Shown: positions 1 to 9,313, counted from the stretch's first letter. The stretch: DNA of 64,000 bases from Burkholderiaceae bacterium (GCA_004298905.1 SCTK01000014.1:156400-220399); one strand, 5' to 3'. Numbers and translations: made by a program. The notes: generated from the sequence alone by a model not told the origin.

Positions 1-14
1 TCTGGGAGAACAAT

Positions 15-1466
15 ATGCTGATACCCGTTATTCTATCCGGCGGTTCCGGGACCCGCTTGTGGCCCGTGTCGCGCGAAGCATTTCCCAAGCCCTTCATGAA
101 ACTGGGCGCGGAGCATAGTCTGCTCCAGCGCACCCTGCTGCGCGCCAGCGCCTGCGCCACCGGCAGCGATGTCTGCGTCGTCACCAACCGCGAATACTAT
201 TTCAAGACCAAGGATGAGGCGGAAGCGGTGCTGCCGTCCGCCAAAAAGGCCAGCTATCTGCTCGAGCCGGTGGGCAAGAATACGGCGCCGGCGATTGCGC
301 TGGCCGCCTTGTGGGCCAAGGCGCGCACGGGCAACGATAAAGCCTGTCTGCTGATTCTGGCGGCCGATCATTTGATCGCTGACCTCAAGGCATTTGAACG
401 CGCCGCGCAGCAGGCCGAAGCGCTCGCGGAGACGGGCCAGATCGTGTTGTTCGGCATTCGCCCGAATCACCCGGAAACCGGTTTTGGTTATATCGAGATG
501 GGAGCGCCCATCACCACCGGCACGGGCGGTGGCGAGGCGTTTCAGGTGGCGCGCTTCGTTGAAAAACCGGATGCGCAGCGCGCGCTGGAATATCTGCAAT
601 GCGGAAAATTTTTGTGGAACAGCGGCATGTTCTGTTTCCGCGTCGATGTGATTCTGGATGCATTCAAACAATACGCGCCCGATGTATTGAAAGCCGCCGA
701 GGCCGTTTGGACGAACACACCGGAGGGCGAAGGGCGGCGTTACGAATTTTCTGCCGAAGCGTTCGAAGCGTTGCCGAACATTTCCATCGACTATGCCGTG
801 GCCGAGAAAGCCAGGGCCATCACCGTCATTCCCGCGCCCTTCGACTGGAGCGATATCGGTTCGTGGACGGCCGTGAGCGAGATGTATACCGCCGATGCCG
901 ACGGCAACACGACCGTCGGCAGCGCGGTCGTGATCGACTCGAAAAATACGCATGTGCACAGCGACACGCGCTTGATTGCAACCGTGGGAGTGGAAAATCT
1001 GCTGGTGGTGGAAACACCGGATGCCGTGCTGGTGACCACCAAGGATCGCAGCCAGGATGTGAAGTCGGTGGTGGCGCACTTGAAAGCCAGCGGCCACGAA
1101 GCCGCCAAGTTGCACACCACGGTGCAGCGCCCCTGGGGCACGTACACGGTCTTGCAGGAAGGTCCGCGCTTCAAGATCAAGCGCATCGAAGTCAAACCGG
1201 GTGCATCGCTGTCACTGCAAATGCACCATCACCGCAGCGAACACTGGATCGTCGTCACTGGCACCGCCAAAGTCACCAACGGCGACCGCGAATTTTTCGT
1301 CGCCACCAACGAATCCACCTACATCCCCATCGGCAACCGCCACCGTCTGGAAAATCCCGGCATGCTGCCGCTGGCGATTATCGAAGTGCAATGCGGGGAT
1401 TATCTGGGCGAGGATGACATCGTGCGGTTTACCGATGTGTATGGGCGGGTGGCCGCAGCCAAATAA
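15..1466 (+). CDS. manC: Mannose-1-phosphate guanylyltransferase / mannose-6-phosphate isomerase
   Basis: Bifunctional type II enzyme that isomerises fructose-6-P/mannose-6-P and makes GDP-mannose from mannose-1-P and GTP in the cytoplasm. The N-terminal nucleotidyltransferase domain (about 1-285) opens with the pyrophosphorylase signature SGGSGTRLWP (residues 8-17) and has FVEKP near 180 and LWNSGMF near 200. The C-terminal cupin (about 370-475) starts RPWGTY and carries the metal-binding stretch QMHHHRSEHW near 402. The length (483 aa) is normal for the AlgA/ManC/XanB group. A GGGAG Shine-Dalgarno lies just upstream of the ATG. The gene converges on the end of the glycan locus with about 20 bases between stops, so it is a separate unit that probably supplies GDP-Man for surface glycans. 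Confidence 0.95.
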   Translation: MLIPVILSGGSGTRLWPVSREAFPKPFMKLGAEHSLLQRTLLRASACATGSDVCVVTNREYYFKTKDEAEAVLPSAKKASYLLEPVGKNTAPAIALAALWAKARTGNDKACLLILAADHLIADLKAFERAAQQAEALAETGQIVLFGIRPNHPETGFGYIEMGAPITTGTGGGEAFQVARFVEKPDAQRALEYLQCGKFLWNSGMFCFRVDVILDAFKQYAPDVLKAAEAVWTNTPEGEGRRYEFSAEAFEALPNISIDYAVAEKARAITVIPAPFDWSDIGSWTAVSEMYTADADGNTTVGSAVVIDSKNTHVHSDTRLIATVGVENLLVVETPDAVLVTTKDRSQDVKSVVAHLKASGHEAAKLHTTVQRPWGTYTVLQEGPRFKIKRIEVKPGASLSLQMHHHRSEHWIVVTGTAKVTNGDREFFVATNESTYIPIGNRHRLENPGMLPLAIIEVQCGDYLGEDDIVRFTDVYGRVAAAK

Positions 1467-1486
1467 AGCTCGGCCCGGATACTGCG

Positions 1487-3442
1487 TCAGGAAGCCATCT
1501 CGGCTTCCTGCTCCAGATGAACCCAGTCGACAATGTCGCCACTCGGTTGGTAGCCCGGAACCAGTTGTTGCAACATGGCGCGCACTGTGGCGACGTCGTT
1601 CAAATCCAACGCGAGCTGCAGGGAACGCAGCTTTTCCTCCAGCGTCACCCACACCAGAAAATCCTCATTGGCTTTCATGATGCGCGGATGCGAGGTAGCC
1701 TGAGGATTGTCGCCAATCAACAACTCTTCAAACAACTTTTCGCCCGGACGCAAACCGGTCACCGCGATCTCGATATCGCCTTCGGGATTCTCCGCATCAC
1801 GCAGGGTCAGCCCGGAGAGTTCTATCATTCGATGTGCCAAATCAATGATCTTGACCGGCTCACCCATATCGAGCACAAACACATCGCCACCGCGCGCCAT
1901 CGCGCCCGCCTGAATCACCAGCTCGGCTGCTTCCGGAATCGTCATGAAATAACGCATTACGTCGGGATGGGTCAAGGTGATCGGGCCGCCATCCTTGATC
2001 TGCTGGCGGAATTTCGGCACCACTGAACCGGAGGAACCGAGCACATTGCCAAACCGCACCATCGAGAAACAGGTGCCGCCACGCGTGGCCGATTCCTGTG
2101 CCAATGCCTGCAACACCAATTCAGCCAGCCGTTTGCTTGCGCCCATGATATTGGTCGGGCGTACCGCCTTATCGGTACTGATCAATACAAAATGTGCAAC
2201 CGCCGCCTCCTGCGCCGCTCGGGCTGCCGTCAATGTTCCCAACACATTGTTCTTGATCCCTTCGGCGGGGTTGTGTTCCACCATCGGTACGTGTTTATAG
2301 GCTGCCGCGTGATAAACCGTGTAGGGCTTCCAGGTAGCCATAATTTCACGCATGCGCTCGGCATCACGTACCGAAGCCAGCAACGGCATCAACCGCAGCG
2401 TCTGGATGCCCATATCACCCAACTTGGTCAAGAGTTCCTGATGCAAGGCATACAAGGCAAATTCACTTTGCTCTACCAACAGTAGCGTACTTGGCTCAAG
2501 CTTGACGATTTGCCGGCACAACTCGCTACCGATCGAACCCCCCGCCCCCGTCACCAACACCACTTTACCGCGCACATTCTTGCCGAGCAGAATGTGATTG
2601 GGCGACACCGGCTCGCGTCCCAGCAAATCCTCAATGTCCAACTCACGCAGATCGGTGGTACTAACGCGCCCATGCGCCAAATCCATCAAGCTCGGCAATG
2701 TCCGCACCGATACCTTGGCATGCAACATCAGTTGCAGTATTTCATTGCGCCGCTTACGGTTAGCCGATGGGATGGCAAGCAACACTGTGCTCACGCCCAG
2801 CGATTCCGCCAGTCCTTCCAGATCGTCCGGGCTGTACACAGGATAGCCATTGAGCAGATTGCCATGCAAACGCACATCGTCATCGAGAAACCCAATGACA
2901 CGCATTTCATGACTATTGGACATGGCCGTCGCCAGCTGCCAGCCCACCGTACCAGCGCCGTAGATCAACACCTTGGGCAAAGCTGCCAATTTGAGTTGAT
3001 TCTGGTACATGCCCCCCAGCCAATAACGCGTTAATGCCCGCGTTGCACCCACCGCAAACAATAGCAACATCGGCTGAATCAGCCCAATCGTACGTGGCAC
3101 TCCGGGCACACCTATTGCGGTAAACAAGGCCGAAAACAACAGCCCGTAAATCATGATCGCTCGCGCCACCGCCAACAATGCAGGCCATCCTGAATAGCGA
3201 AAAATTGCCCGGTACAATCCCGACACTATAAAAATCGGCAAAGCCATGCAGAGCGCCGCCAACACCGCCCACGCCGGCGCGCCCGATAACCCAATCCACT
3301 CGCCCAAACGCAAATAGAACGCCAACCACACGGTCAACACACACAAGCCGGCATCGACCAGCAGCGCGAGCAGACGTTTGGCTGCTCGCGGCAAGGCCAG
3401 CATGGGCAACGCAGTATTTTCGAGAAGCAAGACTCTCTTCAT
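1487..3442 (-). CDS. wbpM: Membrane-bound UDP-GlcNAc 4,6-dehydratase, WbpM/CapD family
   Basis: Inner-membrane nucleotide-sugar dehydratase that makes the 4-keto-6-deoxy precursor of QuiNAc/FucNAc-type or bacillosamine-type sugars. The N-terminus has four predicted membrane helices (about residues 20-130). A first Rossmann-like segment (IYGAGTVGWQLA, about 165) follows, then the catalytic SDR domain with TGAGGSIGSE near 296. The catalytic segment is TNIMGASK near 430: Met sits where classical SDR enzymes have the Tyr of YxxxK, the SMK triad known for large WbpM-type dehydratases. The ATG at 3442 (MKRVLL) was chosen; an in-frame TTG lies 9 bases upstream, touching the previous stop. This is the last gene of the minus-strand glycan locus, directly after the initiating sugar transferase, as in many O-antigen clusters. 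Confidence 0.9.
   Translation of the reverse strand: MKRVLLLENTALPMLALPRAAKRLLALLVDAGLCVLTVWLAFYLRLGEWIGLSGAPAWAVLAALCMALPIFIVSGLYRAIFRYSGWPALLAVARAIMIYGLLFSALFTAIGVPGVPRTIGLIQPMLLLFAVGATRALTRYWLGGMYQNQLKLAALPKVLIYGAGTVGWQLATAMSNSHEMRVIGFLDDDVRLHGNLLNGYPVYSPDDLEGLAESLGVSTVLLAIPSANRKRRNEILQLMLHAKVSVRTLPSLMDLAHGRVSTTDLRELDIEDLLGREPVSPNHILLGKNVRGKVVLVTGAGGSIGSELCRQIVKLEPSTLLLVEQSEFALYALHQELLTKLGDMGIQTLRLMPLLASVRDAERMREIMATWKPYTVYHAAAYKHVPMVEHNPAEGIKNNVLGTLTAARAAQEAAVAHFVLISTDKAVRPTNIMGASKRLAELVLQALAQESATRGGTCFSMVRFGNVLGSSGSVVPKFRQQIKDGGPITLTHPDVMRYFMTIPEAAELVIQAGAMARGGDVFVLDMGEPVKIIDLAHRMIELSGLTLRDAENPEGDIEIAVTGLRPGEKLFEELLIGDNPQATSHPRIMKANEDFLVWVTLEEKLRSLQLALDLNDVATVRAMLQQLVPGYQPSGDIVDWVHLEQEAEMAS
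1488..1510. other. Hairpin at the convergent gene junction
   Basis: A perfect 9-base inverted repeat (CAGGAAGCC / GGCTTCCTG) with a 5-base loop covers the last codons of the wbpM-like gene, right after the manC stop. Neither strand shows a U-tract, so it is not a canonical intrinsic terminator. It could still mark the shared 3' end of the two converging transcripts. Confidence 0.35.
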
Positions 3443-3451
3443 GTCGGACAA

Positions 3452-4015
3452 TCAGTGAGAAACACCATCACTCCGCACCACCTTGATCAGAGTCAACCAC
3501 AAAATACGCAGATCAAACCATAGTGACCGGCGCTGTAGATATTCAACATCAAGCTTGACCTTTTCTGGAATCGGCAATTCATCCCGCCCATTTACCTGCG
3601 CCCAGCCGGTCAACCCTGGAACCAACTCATGCACGCCATAGCGCGTACGCAGCTCAATCAAATCCGCCTGGTTAAACAAAGCGGGACGTGGCCCGACAAA
3701 ACTCATGTCACCTTTAAGGATGCTCCATAACTGGGGCAACTCATCAAGGCTTGTTTTCCGCAGGAACGGACCAATCGTCGTGAGGTAGACATCAGGATCC
3801 GTCAGCATGTGTGTGGCCACCGGCGGTGTGTCAATCCGCATGCTTCTAAATTTTGGCATGCGGAAAACCCTGTTGCGGCGGCCCACACGATCAGACCAAT
3901 ATAAAGCCGATCCTGTTGAAGTCATACGCACCAGCGCTCCCAATAAAAGAATTGGCAGCAAAAATATCAGGCCCAAACAACACGCCAGGACGAGATCAAC
4001 GCAGCGTTTCAACAT
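3452..4015 (-). CDS. Undecaprenyl-phosphate sugar phosphotransferase (PglC-like)
   Basis: Short monotopic sugar transferase (about 187 aa) of the bacterial sugar transferase family. It moves a phospho-sugar from a UDP-sugar onto undecaprenyl phosphate, the initiating step of glycan assembly at the inner membrane. One N-terminal hydrophobic re-entrant helix (about 5-28) precedes the conserved core: KFRSMR, LRKTSLDELPQLW, GDMSFVGPRP and GLTGWAQVNGRD. It lacks the extra transmembrane domain of WbaP/WcaJ, so it resembles PglC/WecP minimal enzymes. The ATG at 4015 (MLKRCVD) was preferred over an in-frame GTG at 4030 because family members usually begin right before KR-x-D. The neighbouring WbpM-type dehydratase suggests a 6-deoxy-HexNAc as first sugar. 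Confidence 0.9.
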   Translation of the reverse strand: MLKRCVDLVLACCLGLIFLLPILLLGALVRMTSTGSALYWSDRVGRRNRVFRMPKFRSMRIDTPPVATHMLTDPDVYLTTIGPFLRKTSLDELPQLWSILKGDMSFVGPRPALFNQADLIELRTRYGVHELVPGLTGWAQVNGRDELPIPEKVKLDVEYLQRRSLWFDLRILWLTLIKVVRSDGVSH

Positions 4016-4073
4016 GAACTTCAATTGCACCCTGGGCCGTCTGCTAATACGAAACGAGTCGTCGGCACGATGT

Positions 4074-5207
4074 TCATTCCAGTATGCCTTTGTAAAAATT
4101 TAACCAAGCCTCTCTCACGGAGCGCTCCGAGAAATCACGGCCCACTCTCAACAGGGCGCCCTGTCCAAGTTTCCGAACCCAGGCAGGATCACCAGCCATC
4201 GCCCGCATAATATCGCCAAAAGCTACGACATCCCTGGCTGATACCAACACCCCAGTTTCGCCATCGACCACCGCATCAATTACACCATCAATCCGATATG
4301 CAAGTGTGGGCACAGCACACCCCGCCGCCTCGATAATGACCATCCCGAATCCTTCCCGATAACTGGGAAGCACCAAGGCATCAGCCGCCGCCATGAAATG
4401 TTCCGGTTCAAATGTTCGGCCAAGCCAGCGAATCTTTTCCCCTATTTCTGCAGTATGCTGCTGCAATTCGTTTTGCAGTCCCTCTTCATCCGGGCCCACC
4501 ATCCATAGCGCGACATCATCCCGTTCGGACGCCAGCCTGGAGAATGCCTCCATGAGATCGAATACTCCTTTGTCTCGGGCAATACGGCCAACGAATAAAA
4601 ATACGCAACTGCGCTCCGAGCACCCCAGGCTCAGGCGTATTTTCTTGCGAAGCTCTGTGTCTGGCTTAAAGCGATCCTGGTCCACGCCCATAATCGCTCC
4701 ATGCCCAAGCACCGTCACAGCACCATGTTTTGCGATCCCTTCGCGCTCAATAAACCGGCTCTGTGAATCGCTATCGGTGAAAACGCGTGTTGAACACCTG
4801 ACAATGCAGCGATCAATCCACTTAAAGAATGCGCGACTCGTCCCCGTACGGGTCGCCCACACCTGCCCTGTAAAAGTATGGAAACGATATGGTACGCGGC
4901 AAAGACGTGCGGCAAACATCGACAGCAAGCCAGCCTTGGGTGTCATGCTATGCACCACATCGAATCGACCACGCCCGAATACTCTGATCAAATGGATTAG
5001 CGCACGAAAATCCTGTAGTACCGAGATTTTCCTGACCAGTGGAATATTGCACACGCTGACCCGTGGATCAATCTTCTCGGACAATGGATATAGATCGAGA
5101 TTCACACAGAGCGTTACTTGATAGAGATCAGACAGCGCCGCCAAATGTCCAAGCAAAAATGCGTTCACGGTAAACGGGGTCGCGACGACAAAGCAGATGT
5201 GTTTCAC
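4074..5207 (-). CDS. Glycosyltransferase family 4 (GT-B)
   Basis: Retaining GT-B glycosyltransferase of 377 aa. The N-terminal half has an acceptor-side Rossmann domain (FDVVHSMTPKAG near 80). The C-terminal nucleotide-sugar domain starts at FLFVGRIARDKG (about 205) and holds the E-x7-E motif EGFGMVIIE near 281-289, then a VVDGETGVLV stretch typical of GT4. It starts with GTG (MKHICFV) and has no strong ribosome-binding site. It lies just upstream of the initiating phosphotransferase, so it probably adds the second or a later sugar to the lipid-linked glycan. Donor and acceptor cannot be read from sequence. Confidence 0.88.
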   Translation of the reverse strand: MKHICFVVATPFTVNAFLLGHLAALSDLYQVTLCVNLDLYPLSEKIDPRVSVCNIPLVRKISVLQDFRALIHLIRVFGRGRFDVVHSMTPKAGLLSMFAARLCRVPYRFHTFTGQVWATRTGTSRAFFKWIDRCIVRCSTRVFTDSDSQSRFIEREGIAKHGAVTVLGHGAIMGVDQDRFKPDTELRKKIRLSLGCSERSCVFLFVGRIARDKGVFDLMEAFSRLASERDDVALWMVGPDEEGLQNELQQHTAEIGEKIRWLGRTFEPEHFMAAADALVLPSYREGFGMVIIEAAGCAVPTLAYRIDGVIDAVVDGETGVLVSARDVVAFGDIMRAMAGDPAWVRKLGQGALLRVGRDFSERSVREAWLNFYKGILE

Positions 5208-5274
5208 ACTTATTTATCAGAGCCCAATGTTGGTCAAATCGGCAAAATCCGGCGAGAGCAGCACAGAAAAACAG

Positions 5275-6306
5275 TCACTTCAATGCCGCCTCTTCTTTGT
5301 CGGGCCGCAAAGCCGCGCCATCCAATGAAGAATCCGTTTGGTTATATGTAATTTCTCGCATGGTGAGCGGGATGTTTCTTCTCGGTGTAAAGCCAAGCTC
5401 TCTTGCAAGTTTATCGCAAGGGTAGTGCGTACGGGACACCAAGGCCCCGATTCGCTTCTGGGTTAATGGTAAATTGAAAATCCCGCCAAAAACATGGGCG
5501 GCCAAGCGCGCCAGGAACTCCGGTAGCCTGAGAGGTGCTTTCGTCTTGCCTTGCGCTAGCGCAATGGCGGCGATCATTTCTTCCAGCAAACAATCGTTGG
5601 AGAGATTGAATACCTTATTTCTGGCGCGTACATCAGTTGCACATTGGCACAATAATTCCACCACATCATCTACGTGCACATAGGTAGCAACCGCGTTCGG
5701 TTTGCCAATGAAAAAGAAGGCGCCACGCTTCACTGCGTTCGCCAAGGCATGCAGCGAATGGCCTGGCGGGAGGTTCGCACCAAACACATTGGACGGCCTG
5801 ACAATAGAACATGTCAGCCCGTCCGTCGTACAAGCTTCCAAAACCAGCGCATCCGAAAGAAGCTTGGTTATTTCGTATTCGCCGACGGGATTCAATGGAG
5901 AGTCTTCCGTTACCACTCTTTCTGCATTTGCCGCACCGGAGGGAGGGCCATAGACGCCCACGCTGCTTAGCTGCACCCAGTGCAACGGCTTGCCATTGCG
6001 CCTCGCCTCGTTGAGCGCAGCAGTCAGAAGGCGTCGCGTGCCTTCCACGTGTAACCCGCGCATGGTCGAAACATTGCGTATTTCCCCGGCACAATGGAAT
6101 ACGACGGCGCAATCCTTGACAAGTTGTGTAACCGGGCAATGTGGATCAGAGAGATCACCTTGGAGTACTTCAACGCCGACTGGCCAGGAATGGTCGGTAC
6201 GGCGCGAAATGACTCTGACAGAAAACCCCGCAACGCAGAGTCGTTCAACCAAACGCCTGCCAATAAAACCACTGGCGCCCGTCACACACACCTTCAGGCG
6301 CAGCAT
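5275..6306 (-). CDS. NAD-dependent sugar epimerase/dehydratase (extended SDR)
   Basis: Extended short-chain dehydrogenase of 343 aa. The NAD-binding glycine motif is TGASGFIGRRL near residue 9, the catalytic YEITK lies near 142, and the downstream VRPSNVFG is typical. A strong GAGGAG Shine-Dalgarno lies before the ATG. The C-terminal half is more divergent than in GalE. It sits between two glycosyltransferases. Proteins like this next to a PglC-type transferase often reduce or epimerise the 4-keto sugar made by a WbpM-type enzyme (as WbpK/WbpV do), so a 4-reductase giving a UDP-QuiNAc/FucNAc type sugar is a reasonable guess. Substrate is not established. Confidence 0.8.
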   Translation of the reverse strand: MLRLKVCVTGASGFIGRRLVERLCVAGFSVRVISRRTDHSWPVGVEVLQGDLSDPHCPVTQLVKDCAVVFHCAGEIRNVSTMRGLHVEGTRRLLTAALNEARRNGKPLHWVQLSSVGVYGPPSGAANAERVVTEDSPLNPVGEYEITKLLSDALVLEACTTDGLTCSIVRPSNVFGANLPPGHSLHALANAVKRGAFFFIGKPNAVATYVHVDDVVELLCQCATDVRARNKVFNLSNDCLLEEMIAAIALAQGKTKAPLRLPEFLARLAAHVFGGIFNLPLTQKRIGALVSRTHYPCDKLARELGFTPRRNIPLTMREITYNQTDSSLDGAALRPDKEEAALK

Positions 6307-6318
6307 GAATGCAGCTCC

Positions 6319-7203
6319 TCACCCGACACGACCATCCCTGATCCCCTCCCGGAAATTTCGCAACGGGCTCAATGAATGCGCCATGACTGATTTGAAACCC
6401 GACTCCAGAAATATCCCCATCAGCAGCCAAGCCATGGCAGGCCAGGCCCAGGGCCAATCTTTCCGCTTTCTATAAAAGAGTATTGTCTCTTTTACCTTGC
6501 GTCTTTGCCGTACAAACATGGCCTCCCGATTAACGGGTGACCAATGATGTTCAAGTCGGGCATTAGGATTGACGTATAGCCGGGCACCAAAATGCCTGGC
6601 CACGCGAGTCGAGAAATCGATATCTTCCAGCATAAAGAAACCGCCGGATAAATCAAAAGGTATCACTGAGAAAACTTCCCTGCGCCACGCTGACAAGCCG
6701 CCGGAAAGCATTTTGCTAGGAATCAAATCATTCTGTCGCCCTTGAAATTTTCTGTAAATCGCCACTCGTTTATCTGCAAACATCCCACGGTGAAACAACT
6801 GGAAGAACAGTCCATACAGAAAGGACTGCTTTGGTTGATTGGCAATAATTCCACAGCATCCGACCATGGAAGGGTTTCGAACGAACCCAAGCTCGATTTC
6901 TGCCAGATATTCCGGCTCCAATACCACATCATCTTCGAGGAAGCAGACAATCTCTCCGCAGGCCTTCTGGGCTGCAACGTGTTTTGCCTCTACCAGACCC
7001 GAAATGCGCTGATCATGGATATAGGCAAGTCGGATGCGATTCTCGCCCGCCATCAGCGAGTCAATACGGACACGAGATTCGTCACCCGGGCTCTGGTCAA
7101 CAATAATCAACTCTTCCGGCGGACGCGTCTGCGCGCGGATCGAAGCAACAGCCTTGAAAAGATCATCAGGACGATTGCGGGTAGGAATGACAGCGGTCAA
7201 CAT
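6319..7203 (-). CDS. Glycosyltransferase family 2 (GT-A)
   Basis: GT-A fold transferase of 294 aa. It opens with MLTAVIPTRNRPDDL, a typical GT2 start, has ELIIVDQSPGD near 30 and a DXD-type metal/nucleotide site in FLEDDVVL near 88. An acceptor-side aromatic segment around 195 includes FFMLEDIDFSTRVARHFG. A hydrophobic stretch near the C-terminus (about 248-265, WPWAWPAMAWLLMGIF) may anchor it to the membrane. It lies 12 bases upstream of the SDR gene in the same direction, within the assembly part of the locus. The sugar it transfers is unknown. Confidence 0.88.
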   Translation of the reverse strand: MLTAVIPTRNRPDDLFKAVASIRAQTRPPEELIIVDQSPGDESRVRIDSLMAGENRIRLAYIHDQRISGLVEAKHVAAQKACGEIVCFLEDDVVLEPEYLAEIELGFVRNPSMVGCCGIIANQPKQSFLYGLFFQLFHRGMFADKRVAIYRKFQGRQNDLIPSKMLSGGLSAWRREVFSVIPFDLSGGFFMLEDIDFSTRVARHFGARLYVNPNARLEHHWSPVNREAMFVRQRRKVKETILFYRKRKDWPWAWPAMAWLLMGIFLESGFKSVMAHSLSPLRNFREGIRDGRVG

Positions 7204-7291
7204 ATTGGCTCGATCAGGAATGATTTCTTCTGCTTATCAGGAATTCAGCCGATTAAAAAAGCTGGGGGTACACCTCTCAGTCTGTGTTAAC

Positions 7292-9097
7292 TTACTGGGC
7301 AGCACCAACCATTGACCGGAAAGTTGGACAGGACTCGTAGAGTGTTTCAAACTTTCCTTCCGCTCGGATGCTTCCGCGCTCCAAAAAAACAATGCGGTCA
7401 CATCGTGCGGCTGCGGCCAAACGATGCGTCACCACAATAAGGGTCTTGGAGCCGGCAAGACCGCTTATGGTGTCATTGATTTCACGCTCTGTGTGTTGAT
7501 CAAGAGATGAAGTGGCTTCATCAAAAACCACAATGGGCGGATCGAAGTAAAGCGCACGAGCAATCGACAGCCGTTGCCGTTCACCGCCGGACAACTTGAC
7601 GCCGCGCTCCCCGACTTCGGTATTCAGGCCGTTTTCCATACTACGTACTTTGTCCCCGAATCTCGCCATATCCAATGCTTGCCAGACTCGGGCATCATCA
7701 ATCTGCTCATCCGACACTCCGAATGCAACGTTACGGCGTACGCTCTCGTCAAGCACGTAAGGATGTTGCGGTACGTATCCGATATGGATGCGCGAATTCA
7801 AGCCGATGTCGCCAGTATCAACCCCGGCAACAATGACTTTGCCAAAATCTGGTTCAAGCAATCCAAGCAGGAGATCTGCCAGCGTGCTTTTACCTGCACC
7901 GGAATGACCAACCACTGCCAGACATTCGCCGCGTGCGATATGGAAAGAGACATCTTTGAGAATCCATTGCTCCATGCCGGGGTGGCGATACCATACGCCT
8001 TCGAACCCCACGGCGGAATCAAGGGTTTCGGGTGTCGCGTCCATCTCAACCACAGCTTCTTGAGAATCTCCAGAGGCCCGTTGGGGAAGCAACAAATCGC
8101 GCGTAACGGAATCAAGTGCCGGGCGGCAGAAACGCAGGCTGATGATTGCCGCAATGATGCGAGTGACCGATGGCATGATACGTATCGCCGCCAATGCAAA
8201 CACGGCAAGAAGCGGGACGATGTTCCTAACATCACCCTCCTGCGACAGGATGGCTACCACTAGTAGCAGCATGCTCGATACTGCTAGGGTTTCGACAACC
8301 AGCCGCGGCGTCTGGCTAAGGAATGTGAACACACGCACCCCTTTCGAATAGCCGTGGATATTTGATTCGTACGCTGAGTTGAAATACGACTCGGCACGAA
8401 ATACCTTGACTTCTTTCAGTGCGCCAAGCGCTTGGCTTGCCCACTTTTGCGCCTGTATCCCGAAACGGCGGCTGTCGTGTCGATACTCGGAAAGGGCCGC
8501 CTTGAAATAACGCATCAGAAACAAACCGATGGTTGACATCATGGCGCCAACCAAGAGCGCGATCAGTGGATTGATATAGATGAGCAAGGCAGCAATCATC
8601 GCCAGGACCAGCAATTCGGTGACCAGTATTAACATGGGTTGCAGGAAACCAGTCGTCACGCGCGACACATCCGTCGTGACTGTACGGATCAAATCGGCAG
8701 AGTTGCGATCCAGATGCAAGGCATAAGGTGCTGCAAGATATCGGGTAAGCAAGTCGCTTGATAGAGAAACCTCTTTCGACACGACAAACCCTGCCTGGGA
8801 AAAATAAAGAATGGCGAGTACACCATTCTTTACGATAAACACCAAAACAAGGGCGCAAGTAGAGAAAATCATAAAGCGCACTTCGCTTTGTATGCCCAAA
8901 AAAGTATATAGCCAGCGCAATACAGGATTCTCATGTATGAGTGCCGGATTGTTCAGAATTCCAAGAAATGGGATCACCAGCCCGATGCCGAGGACCTCAA
9001 CCCATGCGCCCAGCAACATGAGAGTGACTAGGCCGAGCAAACGAAAACGCTCTTGGCGCGAAAATATGCCAAAGACTTGGTGGATCAGTGCTTTCAA
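7292..9097 (-). CDS. ABC transporter, fused permease/ATPase (PglK/MsbA-type glycolipid flippase)
   Basis: Half-size ABC exporter of 601 aa. The N-terminal membrane domain (about 1-320) has some six hydrophobic helices. The C-terminal ATPase has Walker A GHSGAGKST (about 398-405), Q-loop YVPQHPYV, signature LSGGERQRLS (about 500) and Walker B IVVFDEATSSLD (about 520). In clusters with a PglC-type transferase such proteins flip undecaprenyl-linked oligosaccharides across the inner membrane (PglK) or export lipid-linked glycans. No Wzx or Wzy gene is seen, so this is the best candidate for translocation of the product. The only available start is a TTG at 9097 without a clear ribosome-binding site; the next Met (residue 27) would remove part of the first helix. 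Confidence 0.85.
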   Translation of the reverse strand: MKALIHQVFGIFSRQERFRLLGLVTLMLLGAWVEVLGIGLVIPFLGILNNPALIHENPVLRWLYTFLGIQSEVRFMIFSTCALVLVFIVKNGVLAILYFSQAGFVVSKEVSLSSDLLTRYLAAPYALHLDRNSADLIRTVTTDVSRVTTGFLQPMLILVTELLVLAMIAALLIYINPLIALLVGAMMSTIGLFLMRYFKAALSEYRHDSRRFGIQAQKWASQALGALKEVKVFRAESYFNSAYESNIHGYSKGVRVFTFLSQTPRLVVETLAVSSMLLLVVAILSQEGDVRNIVPLLAVFALAAIRIMPSVTRIIAAIISLRFCRPALDSVTRDLLLPQRASGDSQEAVVEMDATPETLDSAVGFEGVWYRHPGMEQWILKDVSFHIARGECLAVVGHSGAGKSTLADLLLGLLEPDFGKVIVAGVDTGDIGLNSRIHIGYVPQHPYVLDESVRRNVAFGVSDEQIDDARVWQALDMARFGDKVRSMENGLNTEVGERGVKLSGGERQRLSIARALYFDPPIVVFDEATSSLDQHTEREINDTISGLAGSKTLIVVTHRLAAAARCDRIVFLERGSIRAEGKFETLYESCPTFRSMVGAAQ

Positions 9098-9163
9098 GGG
9101 TTTCGGTTCTTTATAAAAGCTGTATTTAAGGTTTTCTGCATACGATTGCCTATCGAACAGGCT

Positions 9164-9313
9164 GAGTAATCCCCACCTTTTTTAACAGCACTCAGAAGAA
9201 GGGGTTAAGCCGCGAGGGCCAATTTTTGTGCGGGGTGATGCCGCCCAAGGTCATGTTGGGGCGCTCATAATTGTACGTCCATAGCCAACGAGTGGCGAAT
9301 TCCTGGCAGCATC
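9164..9313 (-). pseudogene. Decayed IS3-family transposase C-terminus
   Basis: Reading the minus strand, the frame ending at the TGA of 9192-9194 encodes EFATRWLWTYNYERPN followed by MTLGGITPHKN. This is the C-terminal end of the integrase-type OrfB of IS3-family insertion sequences (compare the usual WxxxYNxxRPHxxLGGxTP pattern). An in-frame stop cuts the frame about 40 codons upstream, and nothing recognisable of the remaining transposase follows. A possible terminus GGTGGGGATTACTCA lies on the minus strand at about 9164-9178, but no matching partner was found. It is a scar of an old insertion between the ABC exporter and the acyltransferase. The rest of the 294-base intergenic gap (9098-9391) shows no other gene. 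Confidence 0.75.

Noticed and set aside
33..1115. Long open frame (360 codons) on the minus strand across manC
   Set aside because: It is antisense to a clear manC, has no recognisable motif, and is Arg/His/Gly-rich as expected from the complement of a GC-rich gene.
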